Shown here piece by piece: positions 7,010 through 15,136 of a DNA stretch of 64,000 nucleotides. A model generated the notes under the pieces. It was not told where the DNA came from and did no database searches. It was given only the letters and a program-made list of their open reading frames with translations. A program made the position numbers and the translations under genes. Each line of letters opens with the position of its first letter. Position 1 is the first letter of the stretch. Origin of the DNA: Pullichristensenella excrementipullorum (GTDB lineage: Bacteria; Bacillota; Clostridia; Christensenellales; Aristaeellaceae); NCBI GenBank assembly GCA_018713365.1, contig DVOU01000028.1:1-64000 (forward strand), given 5' to 3'.

Positions 7010-8152
7010 ATGACGGCAAGTTTGCAAGTGAGCAAGAAGGACAATAAATATTACATCCATCTTCAGTGGAGGCAAAACGGCAAACGGGTGCAGAAGTGCA
7101 TCGGCACTGGCCTGAGCGCCAAGGATAATAATAAGCGCAAGGCAGAGAAAATGATGCGCGACACATTGGCGGAGTGGGAGGCAAAAATTACCGTCAACTA
7201 TGAAAACATCGCGTTCAGCGAATACCTGCGCAGGTGGCTCGAAGAGATCAGACATACGCTGGAAGAAAGCACCTACGAGAATTACAAAGGCGTGATCCAA
7301 ACCAGCATAGCTCCTTTCTTCGATGCGGAGGGGATAAATCTTGCTGAGCTTGCGGGGGCTGATCTCCAACGCTTTTATAACCGCAGGATAGAAGCGGGCA
7401 TATCGCCCAACACCATCAGGAGATACCATGCGATCATCCACCACGCCTTGGGCGCAGCGGTCAAGCGCAGAAAGATTACGGCAAATCCGGCGGATGAGGT
7501 CGAACTGCCAAAGCCGGTCAAGCACATAGCACGATTTTTCGATGCGGAGCGATCCCGCAAACTGCTGCAGGCGAGCAAGGGAACGAAACTGGAGCCGGTG
7601 GTTCTGATCGCCACATGTTTTGGCCTGCGACGCGGAGAAATACTGGGCTTGCGTTGGCCGTGTGTCGATTTTCAGCGTGAGGTGTTGCGCGTCGAGGGCG
7701 TGATCGCCAAGGTCGGCGGGAAATTGGTCTACAAGCGCCCAAAGACGGAGGCTTCTGTTCGTTGTCTGCCGATCCCACATGCGGTTGTTGAGGCGTTGAA
7801 GAGCCTGTGGCAGCAGCAGGAAGAGAACAGGAAACGGCGTCGCTATAATCACGCATGGGATGATTTCGTCTGCGTGGATGCGCAGGGGAACATACTGCAC
7901 CCCGATTATGTGACACACGCGCTTCCAAAGCTGTGTGCGCAATGCGGTTTGCCGGAAATACGCCTGCACGAACTTCGGCATACGAACATCTCGATCCTGC
8001 TCGACCGCGGGGCAAGCATGAAGGAAGTGCAGGAATGGGCGGGTCACAGCCGCTTTTCCACAACGGCGGATACCTATGCGCATGTGTTGGCGGGAAGCAA
8101 AAACCGCCTTGCCCAGTCCATCGACAGCGCCTTGCTGGAACCGATTGGTTAG
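7010..8152 (+). CDS. int: Site-specific tyrosine recombinase / integrase (380 aa)
   Basis: The layout is complete: an N-terminal arm-binding domain (residues 1-55), a SAM-like core-binding domain (65-160) and a catalytic domain (175-380). The catalytic residues are R207 in FGLRRGEILGL, K245 in RPKTEAS, H320/R323 in HELRH, H346 in AGHS and Y356 in DTYAH. The start ATG follows AAAAGGAG. The gene points at the tRNA-Ala gene and ends 45 bp before the attachment repeat, the usual arrangement for tRNA-targeting elements. Its C-terminus is duplicated as a remnant near 620-780. It should catalyse integration and excision at the tRNA-Ala 3' end. Confidence 0.96.
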   Translation: MTASLQVSKKDNKYYIHLQWRQNGKRVQKCIGTGLSAKDNNKRKAEKMMRDTLAEWEAKITVNYENIAFSEYLRRWLEEIRHTLEESTYENYKGVIQTSIAPFFDAEGINLAELAGADLQRFYNRRIEAGISPNTIRRYHAIIHHALGAAVKRRKITANPADEVELPKPVKHIARFFDAERSRKLLQASKGTKLEPVVLIATCFGLRRGEILGLRWPCVDFQREVLRVEGVIAKVGGKLVYKRPKTEASVRCLPIPHAVVEALKSLWQQQEENRKRRRYNHAWDDFVCVDAQGNILHPDYVTHALPKLCAQCGLPEIRLHELRHTNISILLDRGASMKEVQEWAGHSRFSTTADTYAHVLAGSKNRLAQSIDSALLEPIG

Positions 8153-8196
8153 GAAACGGTTAGGAAATGCCCCGCCCGGGCGCGCGGCAAAATAGA

Positions 8197-8280
8197 AGAA
8201 AACCCCGAAAACGCCATGTTTTCGAGGTTTCCCGTTGGTGGAGCATACCGGACTCGAACCGGTGATCTCTACACTGCCAG
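8197..8280. repeat. attR-like 84-bp direct repeat overlapping tRNA-Ala
   Basis: Identical to 795-878. It covers the tRNA 3' half from the anticodon loop through CCA and the downstream terminator. Confidence 0.87.
8199..8227 (-). terminator. Terminator of tRNA-Ala
   Basis: On the minus strand a 10-bp stem, CCTCGAAAAC/GTTTTCGGGG, is followed by TTTT. It lies inside the attachment repeat, so integration keeps the tRNA terminator intact. Confidence 0.75.
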
Positions 8281-8312
8281 TGTAGCGCGATAGCCAACTT
8301 CGCTAATGCCCC
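8236..8312 (-). tRNA. tRNA-Ala (anticodon GGC)
   Basis: The cloverleaf is complete: acceptor GGGGCAT/ATGCTCC, D-stem GCGA/TCGC, anticodon stem CTACA/TGTAG with loop CTGGCAG, T-stem ACCGG/CCGGT with TTCGAGT loop, discriminator A and encoded CCA. It serves as the integration target of the element on its left. Confidence 0.95.
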
Positions 8313-8335
8313 ATGCGCTCTTGCGAACAGTAGAT

Positions 8336-8364
8336 ATTATAGCAGGATACGGGCGGCTTGTAAA
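8336..8364 (-). promoter_or_regulatory. Promoter of tRNA-Ala
   Basis: On the minus strand: TTTACA (8359-8364), 17 bp, TATAAT (8336-8341), 24 bp before the tRNA. Confidence 0.8.
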
Positions 8365-8417
8365 GGGTCTTCGGCAAGATTTAACTTGAAAAAATCATTC
8401 GTGAAGCCACCTTGTGT

Positions 8418-8447
8418 TTGACAAGCCATCCTCCCTCGGTTTAGAAT
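8418..8447 (+). promoter_or_regulatory. Promoter of the chromate transporter pair
   Basis: TTGACA (8418-8423), 18 bp, TAGAAT (8442-8447), 38 bp before the first gene. Confidence 0.7.
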
Positions 8448-8485
8448 AACCCTGTGGCCCGGGAATACGCACATGGAGGCGGCGC

Positions 8486-9058
8486 ATGAAAAAGGACTTC
8501 CGTTTTTTCTGCAAGCTCTTTACTTCCACCTTTACGCTCAGCGCCTTTACCTTTGGCGGTGGCTATGTCATCATCCCCATGATGCGGCGCAAGTTCGTGG
8601 AACAGTACCATTGGATGGAGGAGGATGAGGTGCTGGACATGACCGCCATCGCCCAGTCCTCGCCCGGCCCGGTGGCGGTGAACGCCGCCATCCTCATGGG
8701 CTACCGGCTCGCCGGCGGGCTGGGGGCGCTGGTGGCGGCGGTGGGCACGGTGCTGCCGCCGCTTTTCATCATCGCCGTCATCTCCGTGGGCTACGAAGCC
8801 TTCCGCGACAATGTCTACGTCAGCCGCGTGCTGCGCGGCATGCAGGCGGGCGTGGCGGCGGTGGTGTTCAGCGTGGTGCTGCGTATGACGTGGGCGCTTT
8901 TGAAGGATAAAAAGTGGGCGTCGCTGGCGCTGATGGCGGCGGCGCTTATCGCCTCCGTGTGGCTGAAACTGAACGTCATCTGGATCCTGCTGTTCTGCGG
9001 GGCGGTGGGCGTTCTTTCCGCCCTCTGGACGCGCGCGGGGGGAGGGAAAAAGGCATGA
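8486..9058 (+). CDS. Chromate transporter family protein, subunit 1 (190 aa)
   Basis: This is a short CHR-family membrane protein, one half of the ~400-aa ChrA fold. The family signature FTFGGGYVIIPMM is at about residues 21-33, and a second conserved patch, AQSSPGPVAVNAAILMGY, follows at about 57-74. Some five to six hydrophobic helices follow. Two short CHR genes in tandem, as here, form heterodimeric carriers in Firmicutes. Known members export chromate, but in many anaerobes the real anion is unproven. The start follows GGAGGCGGC. It overlaps the second gene by 4 bp (ATGA), so the two are translationally coupled. Confidence 0.92.
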   Translation: MKKDFRFFCKLFTSTFTLSAFTFGGGYVIIPMMRRKFVEQYHWMEEDEVLDMTAIAQSSPGPVAVNAAILMGYRLAGGLGALVAAVGTVLPPLFIIAVISVGYEAFRDNVYVSRVLRGMQAGVAAVVFSVVLRMTWALLKDKKWASLALMAAALIASVWLKLNVIWILLFCGAVGVLSALWTRAGGGKKA

Positions 9059-9612
9059 CGGCGCTTTTGCAGCTCTTCTGGAGCTTTTTCCAGGTCGGCC
9101 TCTTCAGCTTCGGCGGCGGCTACGCGGCCATGCCGCTGATTCAGGCGCAGGTGGTGGACCTGCACGGCTGGCTCAACATGACGGAATTTGCCGACATCAT
9201 CACCATTTCGCAGATGACGCCCGGCCCCATCGCCATCAACTCGGCCACCTTCGTGGGCATGCGCATCGCCGGTATCCCCGGAGCGCTGGTGGCGACGGTG
9301 GGCTGTGTGCTGCCCTCGTGTATCGTGTCGCTGCTGCTGGCCAAACTGTATCTCAAATACCGCAGCCTCGACCTCATCCATGGCGCGCTGGGCGGCCTGC
9401 GTCCGGCGGTCATCGCCCTCATCGCCTCGGCGGGCGTGACCATCCTTCTCGGCGCTTTGCAGACCTCGGCGGGCGGCGCGGACTGGCTGAGCGCCGGCAT
9501 TTTCGCCGTTGGCCTGCTCATCCTCCTCCTGCGGCCCAAGACCGATCCCATCCTCGTCATGGTCGGCGCGGGGCTGGTCGGTCTGGTCGGCTATTCGTGG
9601 CTGCCGATGTGA
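9055..9612 (+). CDS. Chromate transporter family protein, subunit 2 (185 aa)
   Basis: This is the second short CHR-family half. FSFGGGYAAMPLIQ is at about residues 17-30 and SQMTPGPIAINSATFVG at about 54-70, with five to six membrane helices and no soluble domain. The ATG at 9055 overlaps the stop of the partner gene, so the frame upstream of it is not part of this protein. The two halves probably insert in opposite orientations and assemble as a dimer. Which anion is moved cannot be read from sequence. Confidence 0.92.
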   Translation: MTALLQLFWSFFQVGLFSFGGGYAAMPLIQAQVVDLHGWLNMTEFADIITISQMTPGPIAINSATFVGMRIAGIPGALVATVGCVLPSCIVSLLLAKLYLKYRSLDLIHGALGGLRPAVIALIASAGVTILLGALQTSAGGADWLSAGIFAVGLLILLLRPKTDPILVMVGAGLVGLVGYSWLPM

Positions 9613-9823
9613 GAAGGGATATGTAGAACGGGCGACGCCGCGCCAGTCTGCGCCCCTGCCCGTACCGGCGCGGGATGCAGACCCGTTGTGCGTGAAACCT
9701 GCGAACGATGCGCCCCGCCCCCCAAAGCGGCGTTCACACCCCGACTGTCAGCAACGCCTGCGCCCAAACAGCGGCGACACGCCCTCGCCACGCCCGCCCC
9801 CGCCCGTCCGCCCTCCCGCCGCA
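9613..9823. other. G+C-rich gene-free stretch
   Basis: There are open frames but no ribosome binding sites or recognisable products. The composition is C-rich and low in complexity. Confidence 0.5.
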
Positions 9824-9853
9824 AAAATGGCTCCGGGCATGCGCCGCGGAGCC
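9824..9853 (-). terminator. Terminator of the spore coat genes
   Basis: On the minus strand, stem GGCTCCG/CGGAGCC is followed by ATTTTTG, downstream of the leftward coat gene. Confidence 0.65.
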
Positions 9854-9942
9854 GTGGGGATGACGGTCGTTCGTGTTCCGACGCCGGCCCCTCGCCGCGT
9901 GTCGCCGCGCCGTCCGGCAGGGCGGGGGAGGGGCGCAGGCGC

Positions 9943-10191
9943 TCAGGCCTGCCCGGAGAACTTCTGCCGCACCTGGTCGATCTTCTGCTGATCGGCCTGC
10001 TGGGTGGGATACCAGCCCTTGGAGGCCATCTTCTGATACAGGCCGCTCTGCATGCACAGGCTCTTGTTCAGCGCCTTGTCGAACGCATCGTGTACATTGC
10101 AGGTGGCGGACTCGATGGCGCCGTGCATATACAGGTCGCACACGCCCTTGGTGGTCAGAAGCAGGTTTTCCATGATGAATCGGTCGTTCAC
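9943..10191 (-). CDS. Spore coat protein, CotF-like (82 aa)
   Basis: This small helical protein matches the CotF/coat F family of sporulating Firmicutes: an N-terminal MENLLLTTKGVCDLYMHG helix, the central SATCNVHDAFDKAL, then LCMQSGLYQKMASKGWYP. The family is known as spore coat components or ferritin-like helical coat proteins. The start is a GTG behind GGAGGGAG. The ATG six codons later would lack a well-placed ribosome binding site. It lies 14 bp after the shorter coat gene and shares its transcript. The pair supports a spore-forming host or a recent spore-forming ancestor. Confidence 0.88.
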   Translation of the reverse strand: MNDRFIMENLLLTTKGVCDLYMHGAIESATCNVHDAFDKALNKSLCMQSGLYQKMASKGWYPTQQADQQKIDQVRQKFSGQA

Positions 10192-10205
10192 AGGGGGCTC
10201 CCTCC

Positions 10206-10379
10206 TTACACCAGCTGATAGAACTGGCTGAACAGCTGCTGATGGTCGTTCATCATCTGCTGCACGAAGCCTTTCAGTTCCGGGTCGGTCAGTTCGTTCA
10301 GCGCCTGCTGGCACTGTGCCTTGAGGATCTTCTCATGGCCGAGCGCGTCCTCCACATAGAGCAGTTCCTTGGGACTCAT
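10206..10379 (-). CDS. Small CotF-related spore coat protein (57 aa)
   Basis: The short frame has the near-ideal ribosome binding site GGAGGTGATC before ATG. The protein begins MSPKELLYVEDALGHEKI and continues with helix-forming sequence up to the final YQLV. It resembles the small partner normally found upstream of CotF-like genes in clostridia, an all-helical hairpin with a His/Glu pair (GHEK) like ferritin-fold relatives. Its stop is followed at once by the ribosome binding site of the next gene. It was probably expressed late in the mother cell, but no sigma-E/K promoter was confirmed. Confidence 0.8.
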   Translation of the reverse strand: MSPKELLYVEDALGHEKILKAQCQQALNELTDPELKGFVQQMMNDHQQLFSQFYQLV

Positions 10380-10461
10380 GCCCGATCACCTCCGCCCATA
10401 CGTTGCCCCGCGCGCCGCGCGCGCATGCAGGGAAATTTTTCCAGAGAAAGAGGGAAACAGC

Positions 10462-11130
10462 ATGGAGATCATCGCCCGCGTGTATACGGACTTCCCGGAA
10501 AAATTCGGCATTCCCCGGCAGAGCGGCCTTGTGGACGCGCTGGAGGCGCGAGTGGTGTTCGAGCCCGCCTACCGCTCGCCCGAAGCGCTGCGCGGGCTGG
10601 AGGGCTTTTCCCACATCTGGCTTATCTGGCAGTTTTCGCAGTCTGTGCGCGAAAAGTGGTCGCCCACGGTGCGCCCGCCGCGGCTGGGCGGCAATGTGCG
10701 CATGGGCGTGTTCGCCACGCGTTCGCCCTTCCGCCCCAATCCCATCGGCCTTTCCTGCGTGCGGCTGGAGGGCATCGACTACGGCGGCAAGGACGGCCCC
10801 GTCCTGCGCGTGCGCGGCGCGGACATGCTGAATGGCACGCCCGTCTACGACATCAAGCCCTACCTGCCCTTCGTGGACAGCCACCCGGAGGCCACGGGCG
10901 GCTTTGCTGGCCCCGCGCGCGAACACGCCCTGCGCGTGGAGTTCCCGGAGACGCTTCTGCAGGCCGTTCCCGAGCGCGCCCGCGAAGCCCTCAAAGCGCT
11001 CCTTGCCCAGGACCCGCGCCCGTCCTACCAGCACGACCCCGAGCGCCTCTACGGCCTGCCCTTCGCCGGCGTGGACGTGCGCTTCACCGTGGATGGCGAC
11101 ACGCTCACCGTGCGGGAGGTGGAAAAGTAA
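10462..11130 (+). CDS. trmO: tRNA (t6A37) N6-methyltransferase TrmO / TsaA family (222 aa)
   Basis: TrmO adds a methyl group from S-adenosylmethionine to threonylcarbamoyl-A37 of some tRNAs. The family fold and motifs are present: the LEGFSHIWLIWQF stretch (about residues 50-62) and RMGVFATRSPFRPNPIGLS (about 82-100), which binds SAM. DIKPYLPFVD (about 133-142) and the C-terminal GLPFAGVDVRF complete it. The length matches family members with the extra C-terminal domain. The start ATG follows AAAGAGGGAAA. It is divergent from the coat genes and has no operon partner. Confidence 0.92.
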   Translation: MEIIARVYTDFPEKFGIPRQSGLVDALEARVVFEPAYRSPEALRGLEGFSHIWLIWQFSQSVREKWSPTVRPPRLGGNVRMGVFATRSPFRPNPIGLSCVRLEGIDYGGKDGPVLRVRGADMLNGTPVYDIKPYLPFVDSHPEATGGFAGPAREHALRVEFPETLLQAVPERAREALKALLAQDPRPSYQHDPERLYGLPFAGVDVRFTVDGDTLTVREVEK

Positions 11131-11202
11131 AGGCCGGAACAGGACGCGTCAGAGGCCGAATGAGTTCATCAAATCTTAACACAAAAAATCTTCGTCAAAC
11201 TA

Positions 11203-11231
11203 TTGACTTTCTTTGACCTCTGGCTTATAAT
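11203..11231 (+). promoter_or_regulatory. Promoter of hsp20
   Basis: TTGACT (11203-11208), 17 bp, TATAAT (11226-11231). A dyad, GTGGTC-AAA-GACCAC, lies downstream in the leader. No CIRCE element (TTAGCACTC-N9-GAGTGCTAA) is present, so HrcA control is not indicated. Confidence 0.75.
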
Positions 11232-11359
11232 ATACTCAGCGATCAGAGATGAGAGCGGTGGTCAAAGACCACAAACGCCCGACCTGCAAAGGCCAGATGT
11301 GCCCCGCATGGTTGGCGGATACGCCAGCCGGCGCAAGGCCATGAATGGAGGTCAATATC

Positions 11360-11815
11360 ATGAGTACTTATCTTCCTGCGATCCTTGGTGAAAACCTGAT
11401 GGATGTTTTTGACGACTTCGACCGCGATTTCTTCCGCGGCTTTGGCAACATCGACCGCGCCCTGTACGGCAAGCACGCGCAGCGCATGATGAAGACGGAC
11501 GTCAAGGAGACGGACGAGGGCTACGAAGTGGATGTGGAGCTGCCGGGCTTCAAGAAGGACGAGATCCAGCTGGAGCTGAACAACGGCTACCTCACCATCA
11601 CCGCCGAAAAGGGCCTGGACAAGGAGAACAAGAAGGGCCGCATGCTCCGCCAGGAGCGCTACGCGGGCGTGATGCAGCGCAGCTTCTACGTGGGCGAGCA
11701 TGTGACAGAAGAAAACGTCAAGGCCTCTTACGAGAGCGGCGTTCTGCACCTGCTGGTGCCGAAACAGGAAGCGCCGAAGCTGCCTGAGAAGAAGACCATC
11801 CAGATTGAGGGCTGA
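11360..11815 (+). CDS. hsp20: Hsp20 / alpha-crystallin small heat-shock protein (151 aa)
   Basis: The N-terminal arm (residues 1-40, DVFDDFDRDFFRGF) is followed by an alpha-crystallin domain at about 45-140. It begins MKTDVKETDEGYEVDVELPG and includes LELNNGYLTITAEK and the closing SGVLHLLVPK. The C-terminal IQIEG resembles the I-x-I anchor used in oligomer assembly. It acts as an ATP-independent holdase for unfolding proteins in the cytoplasm. The start ATG follows GGAGGTCAAT; an in-frame ATG at 11345 overlaps the ribosome binding site and is rejected. It is monocistronic, with terminators following. Confidence 0.95.
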   Translation: MSTYLPAILGENLMDVFDDFDRDFFRGFGNIDRALYGKHAQRMMKTDVKETDEGYEVDVELPGFKKDEIQLELNNGYLTITAEKGLDKENKKGRMLRQERYAGVMQRSFYVGEHVTEENVKASYESGVLHLLVPKQEAPKLPEKKTIQIEG

Positions 11816-11820
11816 ACCCC

Positions 11821-11922
11821 GCGCCCCACAGGAGCGATCCCGTGGGGCGCATCCCTTTTGCGAAGACCCCTGCGAAGGTCATCCGCCGCGCGCGAGGAAG
11901 CGCTTTCCCCGCGCGCTTTTTT
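11821..11922 (+). terminator. Two terminator hairpins after hsp20
   Basis: GCGCCCCAC/GTGGGGCGC (11821-11850) has a weak T tract. GCGCGCG/CGCGCGC (11888-11916) is followed by six T and is the stronger one. Confidence 0.75.
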
Positions 11923-12154
11923 GCGTCCGTATAATGCACAATGCGCAACAAAATGGAGCAAGGGCGATTATTAATGCACAATATGCAATAAAACAGCCGC
12001 GAACGGGAGGGCGTATCCGCGCCGAACGAGGGCGGAAGCGCTGCGCCAACGCGTGACCGGCGCGCAAAACGTCGGGCGATGGCAAAAGCGGGGCAAAGAT
12101 CGAGCGCAGCAGGCGGCAAAATACCGAACGGGACCGTCCGATCCGCAAACAAAA
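11923..12154. other. Gene-free stretch with a short direct repeat
   Basis: AATGCACAATGCGCAA (11933) is nearly repeated as AATGCACAATATGCAA (11973). No gene is seen. Confidence 0.5.
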
Positions 12155-12187
12155 GCAGACACCCCCGAAAATCGGGAAGATGTCTGC
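12155..12187 (-). terminator. Bidirectional terminator at the end of the HAD gene
   Basis: Stem GCAGACA/TGTCTGC with an inner CCCGA/TCGGG stem. T-rich tails lie on both strands (TTTTT to the right, TTTTG to the left). Confidence 0.75.
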
Positions 12188-12229
12188 TTTTTCAGCGCCC
12201 ACACCGGGCGCTTTTGCCGGACGATGGCC

Positions 12230-13144
12230 TCACGCCTCCGCCCCGTCCTCCTCCTCCAGCCCGCCGCGCATGGCGATGTCCAGCGGCGCGCTCTCGCCGC
12301 GGCGCTCGTAGGCGCGTCGCACCTGCCGCGCGTGGCGCAGGGAAAGGTCGTGCGTGGCGCGGATGCGGCGGATCAGTTCCGTCACCGCCTGTTCCAGCTC
12401 GCTGCCCGCGGAGTAATCGGCCTCCATGGCAAAGTCCGCCCGCCCCTGCAACAGCAGATCGTCGGCCACGTCCGTCTCGCCCGGCGCGTGTACGGCGATG
12501 GAGTAGCCGCCCTTCTGCTTGGTCATCTTCATGCAGGGCACGTCGGTCAGCCCGTCGCCCACGTAGATCATGTTGGAAAAGGGCACGCGACGCTTGTATT
12601 CGGGGGTATAGGCGTTGAGGTCGCGGTCGTTGGTGACGTCGAGGATGCCCTTGTTGATGCGGAAGAGGTACTGCGTCTTGGAGGTGTAGTTGACCGCCGT
12701 AGCCGGCCATTCGGCGCGCCCGTGTTCGTCGTAGCAGAACGAGGCGGCGAACACCGCCTTGAAGCGGTCGCCGATGCGCGAACCGAGGATGATCTCCTGC
12801 AGCCCGGAGGAGATGATGTAATGTTCCACCTCCACGCCGCTCTGCCGCCCGATTGCGCCCACGCGGTCGAACCACGTCTCCACCCCGGGGAAAAACTCCA
12901 CCTTCTCGCCCAGTTTGGAGAGCGCCTCGCGGGAAAGCTCCATTGTGCCTCCGGCGAGCTTTTTCATCATGTACATGTAGGCGAGTATGCCGTCCATGTT
13001 CGTGCGCAGGGAAAGCTCGCGGCACAGGCCCCAGAAGGCGTCCGGCTCCATGCCCAGCCCGGGGATGAAGCTGTATTCCTGCATGTCCCGGGGCGAGAGC
13101 GTCTTGTCAAAGTCGTAGATAAGGGCCACGATGGGCGTCTGCAC
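12230..13144 (-). CDS. HAD-superfamily phosphatase (304 aa)
   Basis: The classical HAD motifs are present: motif I is IYDFDKTLS (nucleophile and acid Asp at about residues 11 and 13), motif II is the Ser in IISSG (about 112), and motif IV is YVGDGLTDVP (about 194-203). The cap between motifs I and II is helical. The layout matches phosphoserine-phosphatase-like members annotated as haloacid dehalogenase-like hydrolases, but the substrate is unknown. The tail carries basic helices (RHARQVRRAYERR) and an acidic end. It stands alone on the minus strand with a terminator behind it, 77 bp from the next leftward gene. Confidence 0.87.
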   Translation of the reverse strand: MQTPIVALIYDFDKTLSPRDMQEYSFIPGLGMEPDAFWGLCRELSLRTNMDGILAYMYMMKKLAGGTMELSREALSKLGEKVEFFPGVETWFDRVGAIGRQSGVEVEHYIISSGLQEIILGSRIGDRFKAVFAASFCYDEHGRAEWPATAVNYTSKTQYLFRINKGILDVTNDRDLNAYTPEYKRRVPFSNMIYVGDGLTDVPCMKMTKQKGGYSIAVHAPGETDVADDLLLQGRADFAMEADYSAGSELEQAVTELIRRIRATHDLSLRHARQVRRAYERRGESAPLDIAMRGGLEEEDGAEA

Positions 13145-13221
13145 TTGTATCTGCCTCCAATTCGGTCGCGGGGGTGAAAAAGCGCGAGGGAAAACTTCCC
13201 CCGCGCGTGCGGTCGCTAAGG

Positions 13222-14751
13222 TCAGGCCTGCGCGCTCCCATCGTTCGCGGCCTGCGCGTCCGTTTCCTCTGCCGGCGGCGGGGTGGGCGTCGGCGCGGCG
13301 GTGGGCGTCGGCGTGGGCTGCGCGCTGGGATGGTAGGGCGCGTCCTCGGCAAAGAGCGCGGCCTGCGTGGCCGGGTCGGCGATGCCGGTCTCCTCCATGC
13401 CCACGGCGGACTGGAACAGCTTCACAGCCGTCTGCGTGTTGCCGCCGAAGTTGCCGTCGATGCTGTCGTTCAGATAGCCCAGCTCGGTCAGGCGCTGCTG
13501 CAGGGCGATGACGTCGTTGCTCTTGTCGCCGCGCGTGAGCGTGGTGTAGGGAACGGGCGTGGGCGAGGGCGTCGGCCCGGAGGTGGGCTGCTCGATGGAC
13601 ACCACGTCGCCGCCGATGACGGCGGTCAGTTCCGCCGTGCTGGTGGCGCCGGCAAGCAGGGCGATGTCGTTTTGCACGATGGCCCAGTTGGCGGCGGAGC
13701 GGGCCTCCTTGTCGGCGTCGCTGGTGGTGGTGTCGGTAAGCGCCGAGGCGTCCACGGTCACGGCGTTGTTGATGTTGTCCTGAATGGAGGCCAGCGCCGA
13801 GATGAACATCTGGTCGGCCTCGGTCGGCTCGGCGGGGAGCAGCGCCTGGATGGCCTGCCCGTCGCTCTCCAGAGAACTGACGATGCTCAGAAGGCCCTCG
13901 TTCTGCGCCTTGGTCAGCAGCGTCTGCACATAGGCGGTGTCGGCGTGCTGCTGGATGAGGGCGAGGCCCTGCTCATACAGGTCGCTGGATACGCCGGCGA
14001 TGGGCGAGGACTGCTGCTGCACGCTGTTCAGGTTGCCCACGAAGTACCAGATGCCCACGGCCACCACGGCCACGGCCACCAGCGCGCCGAGGATCTTCAA
14101 AAGCATGCTGGTGTTGACGCGCGGGGCGGGGCCGTAGCCCTCCGCGCCCTCTTCGGCGAAGACCTCTTCGCCCTCCTCGGGCGCGTAGCCCTCGGAAACG
14201 TAGCTGTCCTCCTCCGCGCCGTAGACCTTGCGGCGGCGGGAGCGCTTGCCGCGCTCGGCGGCCTCGAGGCGCTCCACGTATTCGGTCACGTCGCGGCTGA
14301 TGCCGGCGCGACCGTCCGAGGTGATGGGGCGGGAGCGCAGCTGGGAAAGGTCAAAATCGTCGATGCCGCCGCCATCGTCCTCGTCGAACATTTCGCGCAC
14401 GAGGGGGTCTTCCTCGGCGGGCGGCGCGTCCGGCGCGGCCTCTTCCTCACCGCCGCCCACGGCGCGCCGCACGTCGCCGCGGATCTCCTCAGGCACCGAG
14501 GAACCCTCGTACACGGGGCGATAGGTCGTGCGGGCGTCGTCGTCGGCGTCGGCCTGCATCTGCTCGTCCTTGCCGGTGTAGGTGGTGCGGGTATAGGGCA
14601 GCGCGTCCTGCGCGGCGTCCGCTTCGGGAGCGATGCGCGGCTGCGCGGATGTATAGGGAACGCCTTCAAAGCGCCCGGCGCCGACCGGCTGTCCGCAGGA
14701 ACAGACCTCGGTGCCCGGCTTGAGCGTTTTTCCACATTTGGAGCAAAACAT
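13222..14751 (-). CDS. Membrane protein: N-terminal zinc ribbon and external peptidoglycan-binding domain (509 aa)
   Basis: The protein starts MFCSKCGKTLKPGTEVCSCG, a cytoplasmic zinc ribbon. Residues 25-215 are acidic, low in complexity and probably unstructured. One membrane helix (LLKILGALVAVAVVAVGIWYF) lies at about 223-243. Outside follow a helical region and a Pro/Thr linker (GPTPSPTPVPY). A peptidoglycan-binding domain then runs from about 405 to 465 (DKSNDVIALQQRLTELGYL, FGGNTQTAVKLFQ), and a second PTPTPTAAPTPTP tail ends the protein. The design suggests a link between the cytoplasm and the wall. The start is backed by AAGGAGGGC. A GTATC/GATAC dyad at 14796-14811 lies upstream. Confidence 0.85.
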   Translation of the reverse strand: MFCSKCGKTLKPGTEVCSCGQPVGAGRFEGVPYTSAQPRIAPEADAAQDALPYTRTTYTGKDEQMQADADDDARTTYRPVYEGSSVPEEIRGDVRRAVGGGEEEAAPDAPPAEEDPLVREMFDEDDGGGIDDFDLSQLRSRPITSDGRAGISRDVTEYVERLEAAERGKRSRRRKVYGAEEDSYVSEGYAPEEGEEVFAEEGAEGYGPAPRVNTSMLLKILGALVAVAVVAVGIWYFVGNLNSVQQQSSPIAGVSSDLYEQGLALIQQHADTAYVQTLLTKAQNEGLLSIVSSLESDGQAIQALLPAEPTEADQMFISALASIQDNINNAVTVDASALTDTTTSDADKEARSAANWAIVQNDIALLAGATSTAELTAVIGGDVVSIEQPTSGPTPSPTPVPYTTLTRGDKSNDVIALQQRLTELGYLNDSIDGNFGGNTQTAVKLFQSAVGMEETGIADPATQAALFAEDAPYHPSAQPTPTPTAAPTPTPPPAEETDAQAANDGSAQA

Positions 14752-14923
14752 TGGGTGCCCTCCTTGACGCCAGACATTTCCATGACATACCTATTGTATC
14801 TTACATGATACGGCCCCAAAGGAAGTCCGTCAAGTATATTCTTATGACTTTCCTACGACAAAAGTCCGATTTTCTTTACAAACGCCGTCTCGCGGGACAA
14901 AAATAAGGTTTAACAGAAATTTC

Positions 14924-14952
14924 TTGACACACCGCCCGCGCTCTGCTATAAT
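14924..14952 (+). promoter_or_regulatory. Promoter of rplJ-rplL
   Basis: TTGACA (14924-14929), 17 bp, TATAAT (14947-14952): full consensus. Confidence 0.87.
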
Positions 14953-14957
14953 AGTGC

Positions 14958-15082
14958 GTGGCTGAAAAGCCGCTTCGCCATAGACAGCGAGCGCGCAAGC
15001 TCAATGGCCTTCGGGCCGCTCGCCGAGGCGCAAAGGAAATGTGTGTCAAACAATGCCCTTGCGCCATGCGCAGGGGCTTTTT
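14958..15082 (+). promoter_or_regulatory. Ribosomal protein L10 leader with attenuator
   Basis: The structured leader between promoter and rplJ ends in a terminator hairpin, GCCCTTGCGC-CAT-GCGCAGGGGC (15055-15077), followed by TTTTT. In Firmicutes the L10(L12)4 complex binds such a leader and promotes termination, so excess L10 shuts down its own operon. Confidence 0.8.
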
Positions 15083-15136
15083 CATGGGTCACCCATGCAG
15101 CCGTCAATTGGGACGGGTCAGGAGGTGTCAAACGCA

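Larger units (their letters stand above)
795..8280. mobile_element. 7.4-kb integrative element at tRNA-Ala(GGC)
   Basis: The element is flanked by a perfect 84-bp direct repeat at 795-878 and 8197-8280, and its tyrosine integrase ends 45 bp from the right repeat. Inside are an XRE repressor, a serine recombinase, a P-loop ATPase and small unknown genes. Many intergenic parts are visibly more A+T-rich than the core genome to the right. No relaxase, coupling protein or type IV secretion gene is present, so it is more likely a mobilisable or phage-satellite-like island than a self-transmissible element. The serine recombinase could resolve dimers or be a second integration module. Confidence 0.8.

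Noticed and set aside
11203..11359. CIRCE heat-shock operator before hsp20
   Set aside because: No TTAGCACTC-N9-GAGTGCTAA sequence; only an unrelated GTGGTC/GACCAC dyad is there.
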